Part shown: positions 25,917 through 35,114 of the stretch, piece after piece
How the letters are laid out: each line of letters opens with the position of its first letter
Numbering within the stretch: the first letter of the stretch is position 1
Origin: Bacillus wiedmannii
GTDB lineage: Bacteria > Bacillota > Bacilli > Bacillales > Bacillaceae_G
Direction: 5' to 3'
Assembly: GCF_001583695.1 (NCBI RefSeq)
Contig: NZ_LOBC01000050.1
Coordinates: forward strand, 124,001-188,000
Length of the DNA stretch: 64,000 nucleotides
The notes under the pieces: generated by a model
Seen by the model: the letters and a program-made list of their open reading frames with translations, nothing else
Database searches by the model: none
Told to the model about the DNA's origin: nothing
Made by a program: the position numbers and the translations under genes

Positions 25917-27017
25917 CTAAATGGGCAACAGCATCGTTACTGAAAAACCACTTCTTCCGTCTACAATAATTTTTCCGTTTACTGATGCTGTTCGCTCCTC
26001 CATCCCCATAATCCCGAGACCTTTCTTAACGAGAGCTGCACCTTTTCCATTATCCTTCACTTGTACTTTCACCATCTTGTTAAGTACATGAATATCGATT
26101 GAAATGACTGTCGCATCAGCATATTTCATCGCGTTCGTTAGTGCCTCCGTAACATTTTCACCGATAATCTTCCACTGAATTGGAGAAATCATATCTAAAT
26201 TCCCTTTATATACGAAAGGAATATTTATATCATGTTTACCGGCAAATTCCTCTATGAATAATTTCATACGATGAATACCAATTTGCTCAGTTGGCGGCTT
26301 CATATTTTTTAATGTAACCCGAATACTTTCAATTCCATCTTTCGATATATGAATTGCATTTTGTAATAACTCGGCAGATTTTTCTTTATCTATCCCCATT
26401 AACCTCTTTGCTGCTTCCATTTGAATTAGCGCCCCTGTCATCGAGTGGCCAATTTTATCATGAATTTCTTGTGACAACCGATTTCTCTCTTCTAACTTAA
26501 ATGTGTACTCTGATTGCTTTATGTACTCTTTATTTTCATGTAAGCTTTTCGTCAGCCGCTGCATATCTTTGCGCATCTTATCATTTTGTGATTCCAGCTT
26601 TAATACACGAGCGATATAACGATCTGCCATAGTTAATACGATAAAAGAAAATGCAACAATTAATCCATATGTCATTCGAATACTTTCTTCTGTAAAGATA
26701 ATAGGAATCATCATAATGCTAAAGATCAGCCATTTCTTCTCTATATAACGAAATATAATTTCATATAAGTTCAATGGTAAAAACAAAATAAAAAACGGAT
26801 GAACCTTCCATGCAAATAATATAACTACTCCAATTGACAGAGAAGTTAATATGTTTTTGTGCGTATCTTTTTTAAATATAGAGATTAGCACGTTTACAGA
26901 AAGATATAAAAGCAAAGTAAGTATAATCCATGGTAAGTTCACAACATTTAAATAAATGTAACTAAACACAATATATATAAATACAATTAATTTACTTACA
27001 ATTAACCAAAATTCCAT
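25917..27017 (-). CDS. NarL-type sensor histidine kinase (LnrJ-like)
   Basis: 366 residues. About five membrane segments in residues 5-140 with almost no extracellular domain, then a coiled coil and a HisKA_3 phospho-acceptor (LSQEIHDKIGHSMTGALIQM, His near residue 187), and an ATPase with NVTEALTNAMKYA, DNGKGAA and GLGIMGMEER. Short-loop intramembrane kinases of this kind sense envelope stress or membrane-active drugs. It begins 4 bases after the response regulator gene and lies before an ABC-2 exporter, as in LnrJK or YvfTU. Confidence 0.88.
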   Translation of the reverse strand: MEFWLIVSKLIVFIYIVFSYIYLNVVNLPWIILTLLLYLSVNVLISIFKKDTHKNILTSLSIGVVILFAWKVHPFFILFLPLNLYEIIFRYIEKKWLIFSIMMIPIIFTEESIRMTYGLIVAFSFIVLTMADRYIARVLKLESQNDKMRKDMQRLTKSLHENKEYIKQSEYTFKLEERNRLSQEIHDKIGHSMTGALIQMEAAKRLMGIDKEKSAELLQNAIHISKDGIESIRVTLKNMKPPTEQIGIHRMKLFIEEFAGKHDINIPFVYKGNLDMISPIQWKIIGENVTEALTNAMKYADATVISIDIHVLNKMVKVQVKDNGKGAALVKKGLGIMGMEERTASVNGKIIVDGRSGFSVTMLLPI

Positions 27018-27021
27018 ATCT

Positions 27022-27660
27022 TTAATCTACTTTCCCTGTTAAGTAATAAATCGCAATTTGTGTGCGATGTTCAAGTCCAGTTTTCCCTAAAACTGATGTA
27101 ATATAATTTGCAATCGTTCCTTCTGATATGAAAAGTTGCTTTGAAATTTCTTTATTCGAGAAACCTTTCGCAATTAATGCGATAATACTAAGTTCTCTTT
27201 CTGTAAAAAGACTTGTATCTATTTTGCATTCGTCCTCTTTGCTCTCCATTAAATTGCTCTTAATTTTATCAAGCACTACATCTTGCATAACAGTTTGACC
27301 GTTATATACTCCTTTTATTGCATCACGAATACGCTCTGGATCATTATTTTTTAATAAATAACCTTTCGCCCCGTTCTTCACTGCGTCCAAAATATATTCA
27401 TCATCATCGAACGTCGTTAAAATTAGTGGTTTCGTTTCCGTTTCTTCACAAATAAATTTCGTTGCCTCTACCCCATTCATATTTGGCATGCGGACATCTA
27501 AAAGAGCGATATCAACGTCGTTCTTTTTACAATATTCCACTGCTTCTTTCCCATCATTTACTGTATCTACCACTTCGAACTCTTCATATGTATTTAAAAT
27601 AATTTTCATGCCTTCTCTAATAAAAGAATTATCATCCGCTATTAATATTTTAATTTTCAT
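27022..27660 (-). CDS. NarL/LuxR-family response regulator (LnrK-like)
   Basis: 212 residues from ATG at 27660. Receiver domain with Asp-Asp in LIADDNSF, phospho-acceptor in IALLDVRMPNMNG near residue 54, Lys in GYLLKNND; C-terminal LuxR helix-turn-helix LTERELSIIALIAKGFSNKEI near 150. A GTG at 27696 (RBS GAAAGGAT) would add 12 residues; the shorter form begins like other NarL proteins but its ribosome binding site AGGGGAAGG is far (about 15 bases). It should activate the ABC genes downstream in response to the kinase. Confidence 0.87.
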   Translation of the reverse strand: MKIKILIADDNSFIREGMKIILNTYEEFEVVDTVNDGKEAVEYCKKNDVDIALLDVRMPNMNGVEATKFICEETETKPLILTTFDDDEYILDAVKNGAKGYLLKNNDPERIRDAIKGVYNGQTVMQDVVLDKIKSNLMESKEDECKIDTSLFTERELSIIALIAKGFSNKEISKQLFISEGTIANYITSVLGKTGLEHRTQIAIYYLTGKVD

Positions 27661-27880
27661 GTTTGTTAGTATGGACCTTCCCCTACTAACATTCACATCC
27701 TTTCTTCACGTAACATTTCTCACTTGCTCATTATATACTTCTTTTTACCATTTTTTCACACCTTTTTTCATATAGCTTCCTTCCTAAAAATATATTATTC
27801 TTTTTTTACAACATGTGTAGGGTGACCTATCATTTCTTACGTCTATATAATAGAATGCGTCAAAAAGGAGGGAGAGACCC

Positions 27881-28426
27881 ATTGAGGAAAAACAATTAAT
27901 TGAAAAAGCACAGCAAGGAAGCGAACATGCTTTTCGTATCCTTGTGCAAACATATCGTCATTATATTTTTCAAGTTATCTTTTCTATTTTAAGACATGAA
28001 GAAGATACAAAAGATGTTACACAAGAAGTATTCGTAAAAATTCACGCCTCTCTCCCTAATTATCAATTTCGCGGATTAAAAACGTGGATGGCTCGTATTG
28101 CCACCAATCACGCTATTGATTATAAGAGAAAAAAAGCTAGAGAAAACGAAGAACTCTCCTTATGTAAAGAAACTGAGGAAAATATAAAATCCTCTCATAA
28201 TGTTGAGGCTTTATTATTGACGAAAGAGCAAAAATTACTCATTGCTCAAAAACTGAGAGAACTTCCTGGAAATTACCGTGACGTCGTTCTCGCACATTAC
28301 TTAGAAGAAAAAAGCTATCAAGAAATTGCTTTACAGGAAAACATCGAAGTGAAAACAGTCGAAATGAAACTGTACCGGGCAAGAAAATGGATTAAAAAAC
28401 ATTGGAAGGAGGAAGAGTTTCTATGA
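27881..28426 (+). CDS. ECF sigma factor with apparent ATT start
   Basis: 181 residues if initiated at ATT 27881. The frame EEKQLIEKAQQGSEHAFRIL is a typical ECF N-terminus directly after this codon, AAAGGAGGGAG ends about 7 bases before it, and no ATG, GTG or TTG lies in frame between it and an upstream stop at 27851. Region 2 (DVTQEVFVKIHASLPNYQ) and region 4 (LPGNYRDVVLAHYLEEKSY, then IEVKTVEMKLYRARKWI) are intact. GTG at 27944 would remove part of region 2. It heads a four-gene operon and overlaps the anti-sigma gene by ATGA. Regulon unknown. Confidence 0.85.
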   Translation: MEEKQLIEKAQQGSEHAFRILVQTYRHYIFQVIFSILRHEEDTKDVTQEVFVKIHASLPNYQFRGLKTWMARIATNHAIDYKRKKARENEELSLCKETEENIKSSHNVEALLLTKEQKLLIAQKLRELPGNYRDVVLAHYLEEKSYQEIALQENIEVKTVEMKLYRARKWIKKHWKEEEFL

Positions 28427-28866
28427 TGCATTATTCAAAAGAAGATTGGCGCAATTATACTTTAGATTTTATAGAAAGCAATGAACGTGAATCTATGGAA
28501 GAACACCTTTATGAATGTGATCATTGTTTAGCACTTTATATGGAAAGTATCGATGAACAACAGGAAAACCTTCCAATGATAAATGATGATTCATTTACGA
28601 ACGAAGTTATGGCGAAAATTGATTTTGAAACGCTACAACCTAATGAAAATATAAAAACAAACTCACTAAAGCGAACGATTATTCACTACATAATTGCTAC
28701 GGCAGCTACAATTATTTTTATGGTAAGTGGTTTATTCCAGTATATTTTCACAGCGACATCAAATTTCGAGAAATCTTCAAAACATAACGAGTCTTCTATC
28801 TCACAACAAATTGTAAACAAATCGGTAGATACATCAAAAAAGGACGGAGGTTCAAAGCATGAATAA
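28423..28866 (+). CDS. Anti-sigma factor with zinc-finger motif
   Basis: 147 residues from ATG at 28423, which overlaps the sigma stop (ATGA) and has AAGGAGGAAGAG upstream. The N-terminal domain has the H-x3-C-x2-C pattern of zinc-binding anti-sigma factors (EHLYECDHCLALY, near residue 30). A single membrane segment (IIATAATIIFMVSGLFQYIF) lies near residue 92. The extracytoplasmic tail is short and Lys/Ser rich. It would hold the ECF sigma factor at the membrane until a signal arrives. Confidence 0.85.
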   Translation: MMHYSKEDWRNYTLDFIESNERESMEEHLYECDHCLALYMESIDEQQENLPMINDDSFTNEVMAKIDFETLQPNENIKTNSLKRTIIHYIIATAATIIFMVSGLFQYIFTATSNFEKSSKHNESSISQQIVNKSVDTSKKDGGSKHE

Positions 28867-29929
28867 AAATCCCTTTTTAGCACTTGTATTAGGGCTAATT
28901 CCCGGGCTTGGACATTTATATTTAAAGAAATTTGGAAGGTTTATTTTATATAGCGGAGGGGCTGTATTTCTATTTATCTTTGCAGCATTTTGTACAATAG
29001 CATTAGGAGCGCGTGATATTGCTTTTCTTTCTCTATTTTTACTCTTCGTATTATGGGCGATCAATTTATTAGATTTAGTCATCACTATTATTAATCAATC
29101 GAAAAAACAAGCAACCGGAGAATTTACAGAGTCCTCTAAAGAGAGCGAACGATTTTATATCATTCTTCTATCAATCATCCCTGGACTTGGACATTTTCAA
29201 TTAGGACTTATGCAACGTGGACTTACATTTTTAGTAGCTTGCACAGGAATCGGAAGTATGATTATTTTCGTTGCACTTTTAACATCGCAAGAAAGTTTCC
29301 TTATCTTCCTTATTACATTACCTGTTTTATGGATTTACAATTTCTTCGATGTTGTTCAGCAACTCCAGAAAAAAGAACGTGGCGAGCAACTAGATGATCG
29401 TACTATTTTCGAAGAGTTTGAAGAGCATCGTGAACAAGGAAAGAAGAATAAAACATTCGCTTCTATTTTAGCGATGTTCCCCGGAGCAGGACATATGTAT
29501 TTAGGTTTACAACGCCGCGGCCTTCAGCTTATGGCAGCCTTTTTACTATCTATTTATTTGCTCGACTTATTAAGACTTTCTGCGTTTTTATTTTTAGTAC
29601 CAATCATTTGGTTCTATAGCTTTTTTGATGCGTTACAGCAAACTGCAAAATATGGAAAAGAACGTGTTAATGACGAACCTATCATAGATTATTTTATCAA
29701 TCATCAAAGATGGATCGGTATCGGATTAATTACACTTGGTGGTTACTATTTATTAGATCAAACAGTCCTTCCTATTTTGAATGACTATTTTGCAACTATA
29801 TTTAATATTCATCTTAGCGAACTATATTATCGCTATTTCCAAACATCTATCGTTGCACTCCTCTTAATTGGTGGCGGCTTTAAATTGTTACTTGGAAACA
29901 AAGAAAACAAAGGTGGTACAAACGAATGA
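28859..29929 (+). CDS. Membrane protein with three PGxGH repeats
   Basis: 356 residues containing three copies of a unit of about 95 residues: LGLIPGLGHLYLKKFGR near 11, LLSIIPGLGHFQLGLMQRG near 105 and LAMFPGAGHMYLGLQRRG near 205. Each is followed by two hydrophobic segments and ends in a WxYNFFD-like motif (VLWIYNFFDVVQQL, IIWFYSFFDALQQT). The C-terminus has two more segments. The repeat resembles small TM2-type membrane modules. It overlaps the anti-sigma gene by 8 bases, so it is translationally coupled. Function unknown; probably part of the sigma factor's signal pathway. Confidence 0.75.
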   Translation: MNKNPFLALVLGLIPGLGHLYLKKFGRFILYSGGAVFLFIFAAFCTIALGARDIAFLSLFLLFVLWAINLLDLVITIINQSKKQATGEFTESSKESERFYIILLSIIPGLGHFQLGLMQRGLTFLVACTGIGSMIIFVALLTSQESFLIFLITLPVLWIYNFFDVVQQLQKKERGEQLDDRTIFEEFEEHREQGKKNKTFASILAMFPGAGHMYLGLQRRGLQLMAAFLLSIYLLDLLRLSAFLFLVPIIWFYSFFDALQQTAKYGKERVNDEPIIDYFINHQRWIGIGLITLGGYYLLDQTVLPILNDYFATIFNIHLSELYYRYFQTSIVALLLIGGGFKLLLGNKENKGGTNE

Positions 29930-30888
29930 GAACATGGCGCGTTGGAACATTCTCAATGGGGCTTTCCATTATTACATTAGGTTGTTTCTTACTATTTTCA
30001 GTCATTAAAGGCACTCAAGTATTGGATACACTAACTGCATGGTGGCCTGTTTTACTTATTATACTTGGCGCTGAAATTTTACTATATCTTCTATTTTCTA
30101 AGAAGGAACAATCATTTATTAAATATGATATTTTTAGTATTTTCTTTATCGGCGTTTTAGGAAGCGTTGGAATTGCTTTTTATTGTTTATTATCAACTGG
30201 ATTATTAGATGAAGTTCGTTACGCCTTTAATACAACTAGACAAACGAACACGATTCCAGAAAGTAAACTTGATATTCCTGAATCTATCAATAAAATTGTA
30301 GTGGATGCAGGTACAGACAATTATCCTCTAACGATAGACGGCAGGAACTCAAATGAAGTTAGCCTTCTTGGAACATACGAAATGACGACAAAAGGAAATG
30401 AAAAACTCAATTTAAAACAAGAAGATTTTCTTTCAGTTCAAACGACTGGGGAAACAATGTATATAACATTAAAGTCATTACCGTTTCATCAAAAAATGTT
30501 TGGTCATGAACCACGAGTAAAACCGACGCTTGTACTCCCACAAACGAAACATGTAGAAATTCGTGCTTCTAATCGAGATCTTTCTCTTTATCCAGGTCAA
30601 TTACAAAACAATTGGTTTGTACAAGAAAGCTCAGGTGTATCTGTTCATTTAATAAAAGAGAGTGACGTATCTCTAACAGCAGTAACAAATCAAAAAGAAG
30701 CTATTGGAAATACACCTTGGGAACAAGTAGAAGATTTAACAAAAAAAGAAAACAATTCTTCAGAAGAAAATCCAGAATTAAACGAGCAAGAACATTGGTA
30801 TAAAAATTCGATTAAAACAGGCAATGGGACGTACAAGTTAAACATCGAGAAAGCTTACAATTTAAATATGAGTGTTATTGAAAAATAA
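29926..30888 (+). CDS. LiaF-like membrane protein of sigma operon
   Basis: 320 residues. Four hydrophobic segments in residues 8-110 (GLSIITLGCFLLFSVI, WWPVLLIILGAEILLYLLF) resemble the DUF5668/LiaI-LiaF membrane module, including the W-WPVLLI-LGAE signature. The rest is an extracytoplasmic beta-rich domain (VVDAGTDNYPLTI, PTLVLPQTKHVEIRASN), as in adhesin-like DUF4097 or LiaF C-termini. It overlaps the upstream gene by 4 bases (ATGA) and closes the operon. It probably takes part in envelope stress sensing, which is an inference from layout. Confidence 0.7.
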   Translation: MRTWRVGTFSMGLSIITLGCFLLFSVIKGTQVLDTLTAWWPVLLIILGAEILLYLLFSKKEQSFIKYDIFSIFFIGVLGSVGIAFYCLLSTGLLDEVRYAFNTTRQTNTIPESKLDIPESINKIVVDAGTDNYPLTIDGRNSNEVSLLGTYEMTTKGNEKLNLKQEDFLSVQTTGETMYITLKSLPFHQKMFGHEPRVKPTLVLPQTKHVEIRASNRDLSLYPGQLQNNWFVQESSGVSVHLIKESDVSLTAVTNQKEAIGNTPWEQVEDLTKKENNSSEENPELNEQEHWYKNSIKTGNGTYKLNIEKAYNLNMSVIEK

Positions 30889-30889
30889 G

Positions 30890-30917
30890 AAACCTTCCAC
30901 AATTGTGGAAGGTTTTT
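30890..30917. terminator. Bidirectional terminator
   Basis: AAACCTTCCACAA pairs with TTGTGGAAGGTTT as a perfect palindrome with T-rich ends on both strands, between the sigma operon and the convergent DUF445 gene. Confidence 0.9.
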
Positions 30918-30918
30918 C

Positions 30919-32166
30919 TCATATAATCGCTTTAATTCCTTCTAACACTAATCCAATCATAAATCCGCAAACAGCCCCGTTTACTCGGATCCACTGTAAA
31001 TCTTTTCCTAAATTATTTTCAATCATTTCGATTAATGTTTTATCGTCTAACTTATCAAGGTTTTCTTGTACAAGCTTTCCAATTTTCGAATGATTCTTTT
31101 CAACCAGTGTGACAACTTGTTTTTGTAACCAATCTTCTATTTTTTGAACAGTCTGTTCATCTTCTTTTATTTTGTTCATTTGTGTTTGTAAAAATGGAAT
31201 AACATATTTATCCGTAAATTCTTCATTTTTCACAAAAGTAATTGCCCTTTGTTGCACTTGCTCCAGCATCTCTTTAATTTTGTCAGTAGCATTCCAATTG
31301 GCAATCCATTTTTCTTTCCAATTTTCTAACTCCTGTAGTAAAGCTTCATTTTCTTTTACATTTATAATTTCTTGACGAATTTTTGTTAAAATAAGTTGTC
31401 TTGTGCTATTATCAGCATCTTGTAAGCTGTTAATATTGCTAATGATAAACTTCTGCAAAATACCACCAATTTTATCTTCATCTACAATATTCATAAATGA
31501 TTTCAAAGTAAACTGCAAGAATCCATCTACTTTTATATTTTCCATCGCCTTCATACCTAAGCTTCCGAGCTGGTAACGTGCTTCATCTTGCGCTGTCCAA
31601 TCTTTCACTTTTACTAATATGTAATCAAGTGTCTTTTCATCATATTCTTGCACAACTAATTGATCAACAAGCACTTGTAAGATGTTACTTGTATTAATTG
31701 TATGCAAATATGTTTTCATTTCTTTTTCAATAATAACCGCTAACTTTTCTGTATCTATTGAAACAATTGCTTTCTCCGCAATCGTTACAATTCCTTTCTT
31801 CACAGCATCAGACTGCATTTCTCTCTCAGCAATTTGCAGCACCATTTGCGCTAGCTGCATTTCTTTTACTTTATTCGTAATACTTTCTTTCGTTAGCCAC
31901 TCATTTTCTAACGTATTGATGAGCCCTTTCGTTACTCTCTTTCGATTTTTAGGTAACAAAGCTGTATGCGGAATTGGAATTCCCATCGGATGACGGAATA
32001 ATGCTGTAACTGCGAACCAATCTGCAAGCCCGCCAACTAACCCAGCTTCAAATCCCCCTTGAATAATCTCTCCAGCTACCGTTCCTTGAAAAGGGATAGA
32101 AGCCGCAAAGCCTACTCCCATAACCCCAAGCGAAATACCCGCTATATATTTAGTCTGTAATGACAT
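30919..32166 (-). CDS. DUF445 family membrane protein
   Basis: 415 residues from ATG at 32166, with AAGAGG 11 bases upstream; GTG at 32175 lies too close to it. N-terminal hydrophobic segments (YIAGISLGVMGVGFAASIPF) and GGLADWFAVTALFRHPMGIPIPHTALLPKNR are the DUF445 hallmark. A long helical region follows, and a C-terminal membrane segment WIRVNGAVCGFMIGLVLEGI closes the protein. Membership in the family is clear; the biochemical function of DUF445 proteins is unknown. Monocistronic. Confidence 0.88.
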   Translation of the reverse strand: MSLQTKYIAGISLGVMGVGFAASIPFQGTVAGEIIQGGFEAGLVGGLADWFAVTALFRHPMGIPIPHTALLPKNRKRVTKGLINTLENEWLTKESITNKVKEMQLAQMVLQIAEREMQSDAVKKGIVTIAEKAIVSIDTEKLAVIIEKEMKTYLHTINTSNILQVLVDQLVVQEYDEKTLDYILVKVKDWTAQDEARYQLGSLGMKAMENIKVDGFLQFTLKSFMNIVDEDKIGGILQKFIISNINSLQDADNSTRQLILTKIRQEIINVKENEALLQELENWKEKWIANWNATDKIKEMLEQVQQRAITFVKNEEFTDKYVIPFLQTQMNKIKEDEQTVQKIEDWLQKQVVTLVEKNHSKIGKLVQENLDKLDDKTLIEMIENNLGKDLQWIRVNGAVCGFMIGLVLEGIKAII

Positions 32167-32302
32167 CGTATACACATCCTCTTATTATGTAAAATAAAGC
32201 TATTTTGTTATGTTTATTTCATATTCGTTCTTTATATCTATACTATAATGAACTAATCCGAAAATAACAAAGAATTTATAATAATACATTTGTTATATAA
32301 AT

Positions 32303-32333
32303 AAAAAATGAGGCTACAACTAGCCTCATTTTT
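32303..32333 (-). terminator. Terminator overlapping dsdA stop
   Basis: AAAAATGAGGCTA pairs with TAGCCTCATTTTT; the dsdA stop TGA lies inside the stem. Confidence 0.85.
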
Positions 32334-33666
32334 GTTTTAACATTAATGCCTCACCTGTTTTATAATAGCCATTCATTACATCTTCCGGAACCATACTACC
32401 GCCAGTTCCCCACACAATATGAATACCTTTCTTCATCTTCTCTGTTAACTGTTGTTTTTGTAAATACTCATCTTCTTTACATACTTTCACTGGCCCTATC
32501 ATACCCGCTAACGCAGAAGGCTCTAAATAAATATTTTCCGTATCCGCCAGTTCTTTTAACAACTTATATAACTCTTCATCACTTACTGTATAATTCCCAC
32601 TCAAAAATGGTTCCATCGTTTTACCGACAAATCCTGATGGTCTTCCTACTGCAAGTCCGTCTGCATCTGTTACATTATCAATACCGATATCTTGAACGGC
32701 AATTTTATCATGAAGTCCTGTCATTAATCCGAGTAGCATACATGGTGAATGTGTCGGCTCTGCAAAGAAGCAATGTACGTTGTCTTTATACAATAACTTT
32801 AAACCAAATGCGACTCCGCCAGGTCCGCCCCCTACTCCGCACGGAAGGTAAACGAATAAAGGGTGCTCTTCATCTACTACAATCTCTAACTCTTCTAATT
32901 GCTTTTGTAAACGCGATGCTGCTACTGCGTATCCTAAAAATAAATCATGTGAGTTTTCATCATCTACAAAATAACAGCTAGGATCTGCATCTGCTTGCTG
33001 ACGCCCCTCTTCTACTGCTTTACTATAATCAGCTTCATATTCAATAACGTTTACACCTTTACGTCTTAATAAATCTTTTTTCCATTCTTTTGCGTCCGCT
33101 GACATATGAACAGTTACGTTAAAACCTAGTTTCGCACTCATAATCCCAATGCTTAGCCCTAAATTACCTGTAGAACCTACCGCAATTGAGTATTTTGCAA
33201 AAAACTCTCTACAAGTATCACTGTCTAAAATAGAATAATTATCTTCTTCTGTTAACATCCCATGCTGCAAAGCTAATTGTTCAGCATGTTTCAGCACTTC
33301 ATAAATCCCGCCCCTAGCTTTAATTGATCCTGATATTGGAAGCTGACTATCACACTTTAATAGCAATTCTCCTAATATAGGTTGCCCGTAATTTTTCTCT
33401 AAAGACCTTTTCATAGAAGGTATCTTCACTAAAGGTGATTCTATAATACCGCCTGTTTCTTTCGTTTCAGGAAAAACTTTCGCAATATATGGTGCAAAAC
33501 GCTTTAATCTCTCTTCCGCATCTTGTACATTCTCTTCATTCAGTGGCGAATCTATTATTGCCATTTCATACTTTTCCATGTTCGGATTCATCCAAAACAC
33601 TTCTTCTGTTGCGATTAATTTATTTATTAGTGGATATTGCTCTTTTAATTTCTCTATTTCCTTCAT
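32326..33666 (-). CDS. dsdA: D-serine ammonia-lyase
   Basis: 446 residues, the usual length for DsdA. It deaminates D-serine to pyruvate and ammonia using pyridoxal phosphate. PLP Lys in [18 protein letters not shown] near residue 115, glycine-rich [13 protein letters not shown] near 170, and [16 protein letters not shown] near 275. It removes toxic D-serine or uses it as nutrient. RBS GAGGAAGAGAA precedes ATG. It diverges from an XRE-cupin gene across 150 very AT-rich bases with repeats, suggesting local control. Confidence 0.95.
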   Translation of the reverse strand: MKEIEKLKEQYPLINKLIATEEVFWMNPNMEKYEMAIIDSPLNEENVQDAEERLKRFAPYIAKVFPETKETGGIIESPLVKIPSMKRSLEKNYGQPILGELLLKCDSQLPISGSIKARGGIYEVLKHAEQLALQHGMLTEEDNYSILDSDTCREFFAKYSIAVGSTGNLGLSIGIMSAKLGFNVTVHMSADAKEWKKDLLRRKGVNVIEYEADYSKAVEEGRQQADADPSCYFVDDENSHDLFLGYAVAASRLQKQLEELEIVVDEEHPLFVYLPCGVGGGPGGVAFGLKLLYKDNVHCFFAEPTHSPCMLLGLMTGLHDKIAVQDIGIDNVTDADGLAVGRPSGFVGKTMEPFLSGNYTVSDEELYKLLKELADTENIYLEPSALAGMIGPVKVCKEDEYLQKQQLTEKMKKGIHIVWGTGGSMVPEDVMNGYYKTGEALMLKQK

Positions 33667-33704
33667 TTCTCTTCCTCCTCATAACCTTGTAGCTTACGAT
33701 TCAA

Positions 33705-33800
33705 TAAATTATAATTAAATTAATTTTAATATAGTTTAACATAAATTATTCACTTCAGTTAATTTTAATTTAATTTATTTAAATATAATTTAATAATTAG
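33705..33800. promoter_or_regulatory. AT-rich divergent control region with TTAATTTTAAT repeats
   Basis: The spacer between dsdA and the XRE-cupin gene is nearly pure A/T. It holds two exact copies of TTAATTTTAAT (33720-33730 and 33759-33769), each in a longer partly palindromic context, and related TATAATTTAATAATT near 33785. These may be operators of the XRE regulator, but low complexity makes chance repeats likely. Confidence 0.4.
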
Positions 33801-33816
33801 TAAGGAGATTTTCATT

Positions 33817-34362
33817 ATGGAAAATATAGATATTGGTAAAAAGATTGAAAAACAAAGAAAAGAAAAAAGTTTAACGAGTAAAGAACTAGCAACGATGGCA
33901 GGTATTACACCATCTATGTTAAGTCAAATTGAGCGTGGGTCTGCTAACCCTTCTATTCAAACATTAAAAGTACTCGCTAAAGCGTTAGATGTTCCAACAT
34001 TTAGCTTTTTACTTGAAGATACAAATACAGACGATTTAATTGTACGTTCTCATAAACGAAAAAAAATGATTATCGATAATTTATCATATGAATTGCTCTC
34101 ACCTGATTTCACAGGAAATTTAGCAACAGCAATTATGACTGTTCCACCGAATACAGCTTCATCAGAAAATGTACTAGAACATAAAGGTGAGGAATTAGCA
34201 TTTGTATTAGATGGGACAATCACATTGCACTTAAACGAAGAAGAATACATATTAGAAACTGGTGATAGTGTAAAAATACCTGCTTATTTAAAGCATAAAT
34301 GGGTAAATCAATTTGAGAAAAATGCGATTGTCTTATTTTCTGTTACTCCGCCGATTTTTTAA
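33817..34362 (+). CDS. XRE-cupin transcriptional regulator
   Basis: 181 residues. Helix-turn-helix at residues 7-62 (IEKQRKEKSLTSKELATMAG, TPSMLSQIERGSANPSIQTL) and a cupin domain at about 105-178 (GEELAFVLDGTITLHLNEE, LETGDSVKIPAYLKHKWVN). Proteins of this design sense a small ligand in the cupin and control a few genes. Divergent placement makes dsdA the first candidate target, with D-serine or a related amino acid as ligand; that is inference. RBS AAGGAG is 9 bases before ATG. Confidence 0.87.
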   Translation: MENIDIGKKIEKQRKEKSLTSKELATMAGITPSMLSQIERGSANPSIQTLKVLAKALDVPTFSFLLEDTNTDDLIVRSHKRKKMIIDNLSYELLSPDFTGNLATAIMTVPPNTASSENVLEHKGEELAFVLDGTITLHLNEEEYILETGDSVKIPAYLKHKWVNQFEKNAIVLFSVTPPIF

Positions 34363-34370
34363 TACATAAT

Positions 34371-34417
34371 AAAAAGATAGCCACGCATGGATACACTCCA
34401 TAGGTGGCTATCTTTTT
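34371..34417. terminator. Bidirectional terminator
   Basis: AAAAAGATAGCCAC (34371-34384) pairs with GTGGCTATCTTTTT (34404-34417) between convergent genes. Confidence 0.9.
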
Positions 34418-35099
34418 ATTTTTTCGGCACGAACATAATCCCTAAACTAATAACAAAAAAGCTCATTATTTGCTGTACTGATAAACCAAATAAAACCGAA
34501 TTTTGTTCACTGACAAGCGAAAGAATGATATGAGCAAACCCTTCAATAATTAGAAAAACACTTATGTTCTTTCCATTTCCAAGTCTTTCATTTTTCATCC
34601 ATAACAAGCCGATTATACAAAGGGCAAGGATGATCTCGTATGCGAAAATGGGATGATATAAAAATTTAGATTCATATATTTTCACACCCCAAGGCAATGT
34701 CGTTTGTACACCTATTTTGTGGTTGAATAGAAAATAAAAAATAATACTCATACATAGTCCAATAGGTAATGCATCAAGTAAAATACGAAGCGAAAATTGT
34801 CCCTTTTTACTTTTCCAAACAATGTATATACTCGCAATTACACATCCTGCTATCATATGCTGCATTCTTCCTACAGCTAATAGTGCCTGCAATGGCGACC
34901 TAAAGGCCCATACTGGATTTAAAATTGCCGGTGCAAATTTCCATACAAATACGATGATAAGAAAAGCATTTGTTACTGCATCCATCATTTTTTCATATGG
35001 TACACTTTGCTTCTTCATCTTTCGTTTCATCAACATAAATCCAAATAAACTTCCAATTATAAGAGATACGGGTTGTAACTTCACGATCCACTCCATCAC
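34416..35099 (-). CDS. Lgt-like polytopic membrane protein
   Basis: 227 residues with about six to seven hydrophobic segments. YHPIFAYEIILALCIIGLLW (near residue 147) recalls the HPxQLYE-type motif of prolipoprotein diacylglyceryl transferase, and RMQHMIAGC near 78 recalls its Arg/His region, but overall it is too divergent to call Lgt. It ends an operon after CcdA-like and ResA-like genes, 15 bases downstream of the latter. Starts GTG 35099 or ATG 35096 are both possible; GAGGGG lies 8-11 bases upstream. A role in lipoprotein or redox maturation is only a guess. Confidence 0.6.
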   Translation of the reverse strand: MMEWIVKLQPVSLIIGSLFGFMLMKRKMKKQSVPYEKMMDAVTNAFLIIVFVWKFAPAILNPVWAFRSPLQALLAVGRMQHMIAGCVIASIYIVWKSKKGQFSLRILLDALPIGLCMSIIFYFLFNHKIGVQTTLPWGVKIYESKFLYHPIFAYEIILALCIIGLLWMKNERLGNGKNISVFLIIEGFAHIILSLVSEQNSVLFGLSVQQIMSFFVISLGIMFVPKK

Positions 35100-35114
35100 T
35101 ATGAAATCCCCTCT

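Noticed and set aside
32346-32981. 211-codon frame opposite dsdA
   Set aside because: Antisense of a well-conserved enzyme; His/Leu/Tyr-rich shadow translation without start signals.
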